A DNA stretch of 64,000 nt from Halobacteria archaeon HArc-gm2 (GTDB taxonomy: Archaea; Halobacteriota; Halobacteria; Halobacteriales; Haloarculaceae): positions 248,001 to 312,000 of the forward strand of contig JAOPKE010000001.1 of NCBI GenBank assembly GCA_025517465.1, written 5' to 3'. The notes under the pieces were generated by a model. That model saw only the letters and a program-made list of their open reading frames with translations. It was not told the DNA's origin and did not search any database. How positions within the stretch are numbered: position 1 is the stretch's first letter; each line of letters starts with the position of its first letter. Both the position numbers and the translations under genes were made by a program. Positions 24,942 through 33,141 of this stretch are shown here, one piece after another.

Positions 24942-25697
24942 ATGTCGTTCACTGTCGACCACACGATGATCCGCGTCGAAGACCTCGACGAGTCCCTCGA
25001 CTGGTACCAGACCCACCTCGATTACGAGGAGAAGGGCCGCTGGGAGGCCGACACCTTTACCAACGTTTTCCTCGGGCCCGAGGACGTCCACGACGACGGC
25101 GCCCTGCTGGAGCTCACCTACAACCACGATGGGCGCTCCTACGAGATGGGCGACGCGTGGGGGCACATCGCCGTCCGCGTCGCGGACGTCACCGAGGCCT
25201 ACCACGAGCTGATGGACGAGGGCGTCGAGGACTACCGCCCGCCGGAAGAGAACCCCGGCTACGCCTTCGTGAAGGACCCGGACGGTCACGAGATCGAGAT
25301 CGTCGAACGGGACTACGGCGCCTGCTGGAGCCTCGACCACACGATGATCCGCGTCGAGGACGCCGACGACGCGCTGGGCTGGTACACCCGTAAGCTCGAC
25401 TACGCTCCCGCGGGTCGCTGGGAGTCGGACACCTTCGCGAACTACTTCGTCGCGCCCCAGGACGCCGCCGAGGAGGCGATGACCGTCGAACTCACCTACA
25501 ACTACGACGGGCGGTCCTACGAGATGGGCGACGCCTGGGGCCACCTCGCCGTCCGGACGGACGACCTCGACGAGGCCTGGGAGACGCTGATGGAACGCGA
25601 CGCCGAGGACTACCGCGACCCCGAGTCCTGCGACATGAACTACGCCTTCACGAAGGACGCCGATGGGCACGAGATCGAAGTCGTGACGGCGGAGTAG
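24942..25697 (+). CDS. Fused double glyoxalase I-type (VOC) protein
   Basis: A 251-residue protein made of two glyoxalase I/VOC domains, residues 1-125 and about 128-251, which are clearly related to each other (DHTMIRVED, ELTYN-DGRSYEMGDAWGH-AVR, DPDGHEIEIV in the first; DHTMIRVED, ELTYN-DGRSYEMGDAWGHLAVR, DADGHEIEVV in the second). Each half keeps the His, Glu, His, Glu metal ligand positions, so both metal sites look intact. Glyoxalase I isomerises the thiol adduct of methylglyoxal. Haloarchaea use gamma-glutamylcysteine instead of glutathione, so that is the likely cofactor. An internal gene duplication is apparent. It is a single gene. Confidence 0.92.
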   Translation: MSFTVDHTMIRVEDLDESLDWYQTHLDYEEKGRWEADTFTNVFLGPEDVHDDGALLELTYNHDGRSYEMGDAWGHIAVRVADVTEAYHELMDEGVEDYRPPEENPGYAFVKDPDGHEIEIVERDYGACWSLDHTMIRVEDADDALGWYTRKLDYAPAGRWESDTFANYFVAPQDAAEEAMTVELTYNYDGRSYEMGDAWGHLAVRTDDLDEAWETLMERDAEDYRDPESCDMNYAFTKDADGHEIEVVTAE

Positions 25698-25980
25698 CGC
25701 GAGCGACGGGGCCCGTTTTCTGACTTGATTCGTTCTCGCCACGTTCGTCCAGTGAGCCACGCCTCGACTAGTCGAGCACCTGTGTCGGGGGCAGTCCATC
25801 GATTGTCGCGGGCGAACCGACCCTTCATGGCGCAGCCCATAACGTCAATGAGAATTAGTTTACGAATTGTAACACGTCTCCGATCACCGATTCCCTGATG
25901 GTAATTGTCTAGACCGGAGGCGTTGAAATATCGAACTTCCATTCTCTCAGTAAATATATTCTATACTTAACAGTATCGAC
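25698..25980. other. AT-rich upstream region of the S-layer gene
   Basis: No gene is supported. The part nearest the S-layer gene is unusually AT-rich for this genome (for example AGTAAATATATTCTATAC at 25951-25968), and a similar AT-rich block lies upstream of the second S-layer gene (about 28503-28530). It may hold extra promoter or activator sites. Confidence 0.45.
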
Positions 25981-26129
25981 AAGGCTTATTACCACTTAGA
26001 TAAGACCATTCAAGCACCCCTACCCATGGCGCCGACAACGAGTACTCAGGTTCGGTTCGGACGCGGGGCGACCGCGTCCGTGCTGGGAGGAAAGCTGTTG
26101 ACGCCGCCCAATCGGACAATCGACAACCT
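25981..26129 (+). promoter_or_regulatory. S-layer gene 1 promoter and long 5' leader
   Basis: A TATA-like CTTATTACC starts 145 bp before the ATG, implying a leader of about 115 nt, which is long for haloarchaea but matches known S-layer genes. Shared with gene 2 at the same distance are CCCCTACCCATGG, CAACGAGTACTC and CGCCGCCCAATCGGACAA. A perfect 8-bp hairpin (GGACGCGG/CCGCGTCC, 26059-26079) is present in this copy. Confidence 0.65.
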
Positions 26130-28319
26130 ATGACAACGACAAACGACAAACTTCGTAGCCTGTTCCTGGCTGCGCTGATGGTCTTCTCGGTCTTCGCGAT
26201 GACCGTCGCGCTGCCCGGCTCAGCTGCTGCGAACCATACAAACGCTCTTGACGCTGGCGATTACGACGACGAGCTCGTCAGCGGCACGACGTATTGGCAA
26301 GGACAGCAACTCGTAATCTACGACCCTAGTGCTGAGAGCGGTCAGTACGAGCTCCGTGAGTATGACAGCTCCGACGGAGTGGGCTCGCTTGAAGAGCAAT
26401 TCCCACTGAACGATGACGACACATACGTCATTGACACCAGTGACCTTGATGGTTCATATGTCATTGAGGATCCCAGTGGTGACTATCTAGAATTCGGTGT
26501 TAGTACAACCACGGACGGTCACGTTAGTAACGAAGGCGCTACTGACAGCGACGCAGCGTTCGAGGTCACGACCCAGAGCCTCAACGCTGACTTCGACGAC
26601 AACAACGTGACCAACGAGGACTCCACGGATCTCGAGATCGACTCGAACCGTGGTACCTACACGGTCAACGTGACCGCTGACGGCCTGGACGACGACGACC
26701 TCTCGAACATCTTCACCGACGCGACGGATTACTCCGACGCCGAAGACGAAGATGACGACACGGTCTACTTCGACCAGATTTCCGACAGCACTGTCACTGC
26801 GGACTTCACCGACATCGACACCGGTGACTACACGTTCGACTTCGAAGTGACTGACACCAGCGCGTCCTCGAGTGACACGGTCAACGTCAGCGAGGCCGGC
26901 GATGGTGACATTCAGTTCTCCGAGGACGTTGCCCAGGACCAGGTCGGTGACGTCGCCGACATCACGCTCGAGATGGACAACACCGACGAGGGAACGGTCA
27001 CCATCGGGAGCAACGACCAGAACTACTACATCGTCGCCCACGTGACCGACGACGACGGTGACGGTGAGGTCAACCTCGAATTCAACTCCTTCGAAGCTGG
27101 CACCTACGACGCTGGGTCCGGTAACGACGTCCTGACTGGTGCAGACGCGGACGACGATGTCGTCAACGTTCAGGCCGAAGGTGGGTCCTTCGCCAACAAT
27201 AACAACGGAGCAGCCGGTGCTTCCCTCTTGGACGCGACGCAGTACGACATGAACGTCTCCGTCGGGCACAACACCCAGACGCAGGACACGGACGATGCGT
27301 ACTACAACGCTGACGAGGTCGGCACGCTCTCGCTGCAGGAGCGCTCGACCAACAACGCGACCGTCTGGACTGCACCGGACGACGCGAACGTCAACACTGA
27401 CTGGGACGCCGACACCGTCGCCGCTGGTGTTGGGTCGAACCTGACCCAGGCCGACGACATCGCGACCGACGACTGGATTGTCGTCCAGGTTGAGGCGACC
27501 GGCCTCGAAGGTGCACTCGGCGACGACGGCCTGTCGCAGGGTGACGTGACGCTCGCGCTCAACCACACCAACCCCGGTGCGAACCAGAATGGTGACGACG
27601 TTGTGCTTGCCGGTGCTGGCGGAGGCAACGACGCGACTGCGGCGTTCATCGCCGATGGTGACAACGACACGTACTACTACGCAGTCGATAGTACGGCATC
27701 GACGCTCGACGTGGACCGTGAGTATGAAGTGAACTTTACGGTCGACGCGGGGAGCGAACTCAACACCAATGACGACGAGCCCGAAACTGTCACTGACAGC
27801 TTCGGCATCGTCGACATCGACTCCGAACTCAACACGAACGAAGACGACATGGTCCTGGTGGCGGCTGCCGATAACCAGTCGTTCAGTGGCAGCTCGAACC
27901 TCGCACCCGGGACGGAACTGACCTCGACGGTCGAGTCCGACGACTCGACGAGTCCGTTCCTGACGCGACCGGAAGCGACGGTTCAGCCCGACGGGACGCT
28001 CAGCTTCAGCGCGGATTACAGCGACCTGGCGGTTGGGACGAACCTGACCATCGACTTCGAGACCGGTGACGGCTCCGAAGAGTACGACGGGCAGGTCGTC
28101 GAGCAGGTCGAAGAGACTGAAACCGCAACACCTGAAGAGACTGAGACGGCCACCGCTACGCCGACTGAGTCGACTGAGGAGGCTACCGAGGAGACGACCG
28201 AAGAGCCGGACACGGAAACCGACACGCCCACTGACGACAGCGGGCCCGGCTTCACGGTCATCGCGGCTCTCGGCGCCCTCATCGCTGCGGCACTGCTGGC
28301 AGTCCGCCGCAACAACTGA
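26130..28319 (+). CDS. S-layer glycoprotein 1 (PGF-CTERM)
   Basis: A 729-residue acidic surface protein. It has a haloarchaeal surface-glycoprotein signal peptide (MTTTNDKLRSLFLAALMVFS), cleavage probably after Ala34, and an N-H-T sequon right at the mature N terminus. The body is a series of beta-domains rich in Asp with many N-x-S/T sites. A Thr/Glu-rich stalk (about residues 650-702), the usual O-glycosylated spacer, precedes PGF at 706-708, a hydrophobic helix and RRNN. The PGF-CTERM tail is the recognition signal for archaeosortase ArtA, which trims it and links the protein to lipid. It is the first of two tandem paralogues upstream of artA. It should form the cell-wall lattice. Confidence 0.92.
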   Translation: MTTTNDKLRSLFLAALMVFSVFAMTVALPGSAAANHTNALDAGDYDDELVSGTTYWQGQQLVIYDPSAESGQYELREYDSSDGVGSLEEQFPLNDDDTYVIDTSDLDGSYVIEDPSGDYLEFGVSTTTDGHVSNEGATDSDAAFEVTTQSLNADFDDNNVTNEDSTDLEIDSNRGTYTVNVTADGLDDDDLSNIFTDATDYSDAEDEDDDTVYFDQISDSTVTADFTDIDTGDYTFDFEVTDTSASSSDTVNVSEAGDGDIQFSEDVAQDQVGDVADITLEMDNTDEGTVTIGSNDQNYYIVAHVTDDDGDGEVNLEFNSFEAGTYDAGSGNDVLTGADADDDVVNVQAEGGSFANNNNGAAGASLLDATQYDMNVSVGHNTQTQDTDDAYYNADEVGTLSLQERSTNNATVWTAPDDANVNTDWDADTVAAGVGSNLTQADDIATDDWIVVQVEATGLEGALGDDGLSQGDVTLALNHTNPGANQNGDDVVLAGAGGGNDATAAFIADGDNDTYYYAVDSTASTLDVDREYEVNFTVDAGSELNTNDDEPETVTDSFGIVDIDSELNTNEDDMVLVAAADNQSFSGSSNLAPGTELTSTVESDDSTSPFLTRPEATVQPDGTLSFSADYSDLAVGTNLTIDFETGDGSEEYDGQVVEQVEETETATPEETETATATPTESTEEATEETTEEPDTETDTPTDDSGPGFTVIAALGALIAAALLAVRRNN

Positions 28320-28331
28320 GGTAGCTAACTA

Positions 28332-28367
28332 CCGGACTTCGTCCGGCTCCTGAATTTCGTTTTTTCT
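28332..28367 (+). terminator. Hairpin terminator of S-layer gene 1
   Basis: CCGGAC and GTCCGG pair around a 3-base loop 13 bases after the stop codon, followed by a T-rich tract (TTTCGTTTTTTCTT). The same hairpin follows gene 2. Confidence 0.75.
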
Positions 28368-28745
28368 TCGACGCTAACTGACGAGCGGTAGCTGTGGCGA
28401 TATTTCATACCAAGCAGTCAACAGAACTGCATAATGGGCTGATCCGGATTGCGGAAATTCTCCGCCGAGACAGGGGCTAACGCCAGTTCATTACTGACCT
28501 CCGATATAATTAGAAATATAACATATAGTTTCAAAGCGGCCGAAATCTGGCGGTAGTGGCCTTGAGAAGCGATGTCAACACTCCCACATTACCACAAAGG
28601 ATTTATAACACCCACCATACCGTTTGAATGTACCCCTACCCATGGTGGCATCAACGAGTACTCCTGTTCGGTCAAAAACACGCCGCTCGGACGGCCGAAC
28701 GGGACGAAAGCTGCTGTCGCCGCCCAATCGGACAACCGACAACCT
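28368..28745 (+). promoter_or_regulatory. S-layer gene 2 promoter and long 5' leader
   Basis: The TATA-like ATTTATAAC (28601-28609) lies 145 bp before the ATG, the same distance as in gene 1. The block 28625-28745 shares several segments with the gene 1 leader, including the last 36 bp almost unchanged. Upstream of the TATA box is an AT-rich run (about 28503-28530). A start at 28572 is in frame but would lie upstream of the TATA box, so it is rejected. Confidence 0.65.
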
Positions 28746-30971
28746 ATGACAACGACAAACGACAAACTTCGTAGCCTGTTCCTGGCTGCGCTGATGGTCT
28801 TCTCGGTCTTCGCGATGACCGTCGCGATCCCAGGTTCAGCCGCTGCGAACCACGAAGATGGCGACCTGGACTATGACCAGGAACTCGACAGTGGAACAAC
28901 CTTCTGGCAAGGCCAGGAGCTCGTCTTCGACGACGAGAATAACCAGAATCTGGAAGACAGTTACGAACTCCGTGAGTTCGACGCCGACGGTGACAATAAC
29001 GTTGGTACACTGGAAGAGCAGTTCCCATTGAATGATGATGGGACGTACGTGCTCGATACGAGCGATCTCGATGGTGAATACGTCATTCAGCATCCCAATG
29101 GAGAGTACCTCGTAATCGAGAATGGTCACGTCACTGGAACTGACGCTACCGATAGTCCAACCAGTGCTGCATTCGAGATCACGCAGCAGAACCTCGATGC
29201 TGAATTCGAGGACGACAATGTCACCGACGAGGATGGCGAAGTCGAACTCGAACTCGACTCGAATCGGGGTACCTACGACCTCAACATCAGTGCCGATGGC
29301 GACCTCGACACTGATGAGCTGCAGGATGTCTTCGTCAACGAGGACAATGACGACAGCTTCGACAGTGCTGACGTTAACGTTCATGAGGACGACGACATTA
29401 TTACCGTCGAGGACGTCTCTGACGGCACCTACAGTACGAACTTCACCGACATCGATACGGGCGAGTACACAGTTGACTTCGAAGTGACTGATACAAGCGC
29501 GAGCTCAACCCAGTCCATCAACGTGAGCGAAGCAGCAGAAGGCGACATCCAGTTCGAAGAGGACGTTCCCCAGGACGAGGTCGGTGACATCGCCGACATC
29601 ACCCTGGAGATGGAGAACACCGACGAAGGAACGATCACCATCGGTAGTGAAGACCAGAACTACTGGATCGTCGCCGAAGTGACTGACGAGGACGAAGACG
29701 GTGAGGTCACTGTCCAGTTCAACTCCTTCACGGCTGGTGCTGAGGGCCTCGCCGACGAGACGCTCACCGCGGAAGGTGACGACGACGATGTAAACGTCAT
29801 CGAACAGGGCGGTTCCTTCTCGTACGTCGACTACGTGAACGGAGGGAACGACGACTACACGTACCCCAGCCAGAGTCTTCTGGACGCGACGGAGTACGAC
29901 ATGAACGTCACGACCGGGCACAACGACGGCTCGGACGCTGACGAAGTCGGTGCGCTGTCGCTGCAGGACCGCTCCACCGATAATATGTCGATCATGACCA
30001 CGCCGAGCGACTTCAGTGACTGGGAGGAGGACGTTATCGCTGCCGGCCTCGGCAGCAACGTCACCCAGACTGACGAAGTCGCGACTGGCGACTACGCGGT
30101 CGTCCAGCTCGAAGCATCTGGTCTCGAGGGCTACTACGAATACGCCGGCGAGTCTGCATTCCTCGACAGCAACCTCACTACGATGGTAGTCGAGGAAGCC
30201 GACCCCGGCGCCAACGCTGATGCCGAAGGAATCGAACTCGACTCCGAGGACATCGAAGTTGTCGCTGACGGAAACAACAACTCGTACTACGTCGCGATGG
30301 ATACGGACAACGATAACTTCTCGGAGACGGAATACACCGCTGAATACACCGTCTACGACGAAATCGACGACGGTGAAGACGAAGGCGACGACAACGTCCT
30401 GAACTTCGACGAGGACGACGAGGACGAGACGGTCGCCTCGAACTTCGACGTCGTCGAACCCGAAGTCAACCTCGACATGAACGAGGACGACCTCGTGCTC
30501 GTCGAGGCTGCCGACAACCAGACGGTCTCCGGCACGACTAACATCGCGCCCGGGTCCGAACTGCGCATCACCATCGAGTCCGACGACTCGACGAGTCCGT
30601 TCCTGACGCGGCCGGACCCGACGGTCCAGCCCGACGGAACGTTCAACGCGAGCGTCGACTTCAGCGACCTCAGTGAGGGGACAAATCTATCGCTGACCAT
30701 CGACGACTACGACGTCGACGAGGACGGTCAGGTCGTCGCCGAAGGCGAACTCGGTGGCCCGACCGAAACCGCCACGGAGAACGGCACGGAAACGGAAACC
30801 GACACGGAAACGGAAACCGACACGGAAACCGAGACCGAGCCGGAGGACGGCGACACTGAAACCGACACCGAGGAGTCGCCCACTGACGACAGTGGACCTG
30901 GCTTCACGGTCGTCGCGGCACTCGGCGCCCTCATCGCTGCGGCACTGCTGGCAGTCCGCCGCAACGACTGA
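28746..30971 (+). CDS. S-layer glycoprotein 2 (PGF-CTERM)
   Basis: A 741-residue paralogue of S-layer glycoprotein 1. The first 27 residues are identical (MTTTNDKLRSLFLAALMVFS and on), also at DNA level, and the domain order is the same (ELREFD..GTLEEQFPLND, DFEVTDTSASS, IADITLEMENTDEGTITIG, LLDATEYDMNV, SDDSTSPFLTRP). The stalk contains short tandem Thr/Glu repeats (TETETDTETETDTETE). PGF is at residues 718-720, then a hydrophobic helix and RRND. It should be processed by the adjacent ArtA. Two expressed copies could allow a mixed lattice or switching between conditions; that is inference. Confidence 0.92.
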   Translation: MTTTNDKLRSLFLAALMVFSVFAMTVAIPGSAAANHEDGDLDYDQELDSGTTFWQGQELVFDDENNQNLEDSYELREFDADGDNNVGTLEEQFPLNDDGTYVLDTSDLDGEYVIQHPNGEYLVIENGHVTGTDATDSPTSAAFEITQQNLDAEFEDDNVTDEDGEVELELDSNRGTYDLNISADGDLDTDELQDVFVNEDNDDSFDSADVNVHEDDDIITVEDVSDGTYSTNFTDIDTGEYTVDFEVTDTSASSTQSINVSEAAEGDIQFEEDVPQDEVGDIADITLEMENTDEGTITIGSEDQNYWIVAEVTDEDEDGEVTVQFNSFTAGAEGLADETLTAEGDDDDVNVIEQGGSFSYVDYVNGGNDDYTYPSQSLLDATEYDMNVTTGHNDGSDADEVGALSLQDRSTDNMSIMTTPSDFSDWEEDVIAAGLGSNVTQTDEVATGDYAVVQLEASGLEGYYEYAGESAFLDSNLTTMVVEEADPGANADAEGIELDSEDIEVVADGNNNSYYVAMDTDNDNFSETEYTAEYTVYDEIDDGEDEGDDNVLNFDEDDEDETVASNFDVVEPEVNLDMNEDDLVLVEAADNQTVSGTTNIAPGSELRITIESDDSTSPFLTRPDPTVQPDGTFNASVDFSDLSEGTNLSLTIDDYDVDEDGQVVAEGELGGPTETATENGTETETDTETETDTETETEPEDGDTETDTEESPTDDSGPGFTVVAALGALIAAALLAVRRND
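30786..30840 (+). repeat. Short tandem repeats in the S-layer 2 stalk
   Basis: In-frame units of ACGGAAACGGAAACCGAC occur twice and then degrade, encoding TETETD repeats. This part could vary in length between strains. Confidence 0.7.
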
Positions 30972-30983
30972 GGTAACTAACTA

Positions 30984-30998
30984 CCGGACTTCGTCCGG
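30984..30998 (+). terminator. Hairpin after S-layer gene 2
   Basis: The same CCGGAC-TTC-GTCCGG hairpin as after gene 1, 12 bases beyond the stop. It is followed by a C-run and only a short T stretch, so readthrough toward artA is possible. Confidence 0.65.
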
Positions 30999-31121
30999 CT
31001 CCTGAATTCCCCCCCATTTCTTCGCGTGCTACCAACCCGATAGCGTCAGCCATTCTCGACGCGCACAGTCACGCAACGATAAAGCATATAGCGGGCTTCG
31101 GACAACGGTAACGTAGAATCG

Positions 31122-32123
31122 ATGGCACTCCAGGCTGCGTTTCTCGCGATTCAGCCGCTCGACGTCTCAGCGCCGCTGTCGTGGCTGGTGGTGGTCGCGT
31201 TCCTGACGGCGGCCGTGGTCGAACGGTGGGACATGGAGCTGGCTCGGCGAGTCGCCGTCGGTGGCTGGGTCCTCTTCGGGCTGTTCTGGCTCGTGCTCGT
31301 GCCACACTTTGTCTTCGAAATCGGGAGTATCGTCGAGGGCCTGGGCAGCATCGCCGCGGTGCCGATGTCGCTGTACGCGGGCTATCGACTCTGGAACGGC
31401 AGGGACTCGCTGTTCGTACTGACGCGGGCCGTCGGACTGATGGGGCTCATCTACCTCCCCTTCGTCTACGTCCCCGGCATCGAATCGATCCCGCCGCGCA
31501 AGTGGCTGGTCGAGACCGTCGCCGGGCAGACGGCCTATCTGATGTCGCTGCTGGGGTTCGACCCGACGCTGGTCGGCGGGATGGCGCACGACGGGTTTCC
31601 GATCACCGGGAAGAAGTATCCCGACCGTAGCACCTTCGTCTTCGAGGGGAACACGGCGCCGATTCGGTACACCATCATCACGGCGTGTACGGGCATCGGC
31701 AGCATGTCCATCATCGCCGGCGGTATCCTGGCGGTGTCGGCCCCGCTCCGCCGGAAGGCGAAGGCGCTGGCCATCGCCCTGCCGATCATCTACGTGTTGA
31801 ACCTGTTCCGCAACGTCTTCATCGCGGTCATGTTCGGCCACCAGAAGATGCAGTTCTTCGTTGAGCCGATCATGGGGCTAATCGGGACAGACGACCCCCA
31901 GTACGTCTCGTATTTCCTCGCCGACCGGATGCTCGCCCAGTTCGGGTCGGTGTTCGCGATGATACTCATCACCTGGCTGGTCGTGAAGACGCTGCCGGAG
32001 ATACTGGTCGTCGTCGAGGACCTGCTGTACCTCCTCACCGGAAGCGAGTACGACCTCCAGGACGCGTTCGGCGTTTCGGGTGAGCCGGGGCGGTCGCCGC
32101 CGGACGAGGCGGGCGCGGACTAG
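31122..32123 (+). CDS. artA: Archaeosortase A
   Basis: A 333-residue polytopic membrane protein with about eight hydrophobic helices. The three catalytic residues known from Haloferax ArtA (Cys173, Arg214, Arg253) appear here with a constant shift of 16: Cys189 (TACTG), Arg230 (NLFRNV) and Arg269 (LADRM). It recognises the PGF-CTERM tail of surface proteins, cuts it and transfers the new C terminus to an archaeal lipid. It lies just downstream of two PGF-CTERM S-layer genes, so enzyme and main substrates are clustered. A TATA-like GATAAAGCATATAG lies about 35 bp upstream, suggesting its own promoter. Confidence 0.95.
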   Translation: MALQAAFLAIQPLDVSAPLSWLVVVAFLTAAVVERWDMELARRVAVGGWVLFGLFWLVLVPHFVFEIGSIVEGLGSIAAVPMSLYAGYRLWNGRDSLFVLTRAVGLMGLIYLPFVYVPGIESIPPRKWLVETVAGQTAYLMSLLGFDPTLVGGMAHDGFPITGKKYPDRSTFVFEGNTAPIRYTIITACTGIGSMSIIAGGILAVSAPLRRKAKALAIALPIIYVLNLFRNVFIAVMFGHQKMQFFVEPIMGLIGTDDPQYVSYFLADRMLAQFGSVFAMILITWLVVKTLPEILVVVEDLLYLLTGSEYDLQDAFGVSGEPGRSPPDEAGAD

Positions 32124-32237
32124 CGGGAGTGAATGACGGTGAGTTAGCTTTGCTCTCTCTGCGATGAACTGATTGTAGCTTCGGTGTGTTTACTGAACGG
32201 GTGGTTCTTCTGAATTACGCTGGCAGAAACGAGACTG

Positions 32238-32350
32238 CCAACAGCCAGAAAGCCCTCGGCGCGCTCCGGTCCCGGGGCTTGCTGCGCTCCTCACTCCGTT
32301 GCGGTGCTTACTGCGCCCGGGTTCCCGCAGCCCGCCTCGCCCTTTCAGTC
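32238..32350. repeat. Repeat element 1, left arm
   Basis: It runs from CCAACAGCCAGAAAGCCCTC to CCTCGCCCTTTCAGTC and is roughly 85% identical, by eye, to the reverse complement of the right arm of element 2 (52776-52894). No open frame of interest. Confidence 0.65.
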
Positions 32351-32546
32351 TGCTCTGTAGGATCGCTAGTTCGCCAGTCTCGAGAGTCGGTTATTGATGG
32401 GTCCGAACAACAGTATCCGGCTACGATTCACCGATCATCTACAGCGAAGTAGGTAAAGAGTGAGTGCTTCTGGCGTCAAACTGCTAAGCTATTTTCAGAG
32501 GACGATTTCGTTCACCACTGACCCACTCAAGCGATCCTACAGAGCA
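32351..32546. repeat. Perfect 17-bp inverted repeat flanking a 162-bp spacer
   Basis: TGCTCTGTAGGATCGCT at 32351-32367 is the exact reverse complement of 32530-32546. The outer sides of both copies touch the CTTTCAGTC and TTTCAGTCC ends of the repeat modules, so the 196-bp block could be an insertion or an inversion junction. Confidence 0.65.
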
Positions 32547-33021
32547 TTTCAGTCCGCCAGGCCAGCACAGCACCGCAGCCCTGCCCTTCCCCTGGTCGCG
32601 AGAGCCTCGCTTTCGCTCGGCTACTCGCTCCCGGCCGACCGCCGCGCGGTTGCGGAAGGAAGCGTGATTCGCGCCGGGAGGGTGGCGCGTAGCGCCACCT
32701 CAATGCGAACGGCGCAGCCGTGAGCAAGGCGCGAATCCGGGGAGGGGTGGCGGAGTCAACCGCGAGCGCCTCCGTGCGCGAGCTACGGCTGCCCCTGGTG
32801 TCCTGGCGAGCGAAGCGAGCCAGGGCTCAGGAGAGCTTGCTCTCCTGGTGGACTGAAAGGGCGAGGGGCGGTCGACGAAGTCCGAACCCGTAAGCACGCG
32901 AGGAACAAGCGCGCGCAACGGGTTCGCACGAGTCGAGCGTGCCGAGGGCTTTCTGGGTGTTGGCGGTCCCGATTCCGACTCCAGAGAGCGCGCCGAGGGC
33001 TTTCGACGTGTTGTCGTCCCC
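32547..33021. repeat. Repeat element 1, core and right arm
   Basis: The core (about 32566-32676) matches the reverse complement of 52662-52771 at roughly 90% by eye. It is followed by stem-loops (GGTGGCGC-GTA-GCGCCACC at 32681-32699; CTGG..CCAG and CAGGAGAG-CTTG-type stems near 32810-32850). Then comes a right arm starting GGACTGAAAGGGCGAG and ending GCCGAGGGCTTTCTGGGTGT (to 32963), with a second partial arm end at 32988-33021. Confidence 0.65.
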
Positions 33022-33141
33022 TACTCAGTCGCAATCTCTAACACACCAAATCACTCACTACACACACTGTACTGACCAGTGAACTAGCACAGAAGGAGGA
33101 GCAGGTGAACTGACGAATCCAACACTCACGGCGACCGTCGA

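Larger units (their letters stand above)
32124..33141. other. 1-kb non-coding region holding repeat element 1
   Basis: No credible gene. Both neighbours (artA and dphB) point toward this region. Most of it is a GC-rich composite of inverted segments shared with the region at 52.5-52.9 kb; see the separate repeat entries. Confidence 0.6.

Noticed and set aside
28572-28745. Longer N terminus for S-layer glycoprotein 2
   Set aside because: The extra 58 codons would begin upstream of the TATA box; the start at 28746 gives the same signal peptide as gene 1.
32186-33034. Small open frames in the region after artA
   Set aside because: They cross the repeat modules and stem-loops, lack acidic composition, and are not shared in frame by the second element copy.
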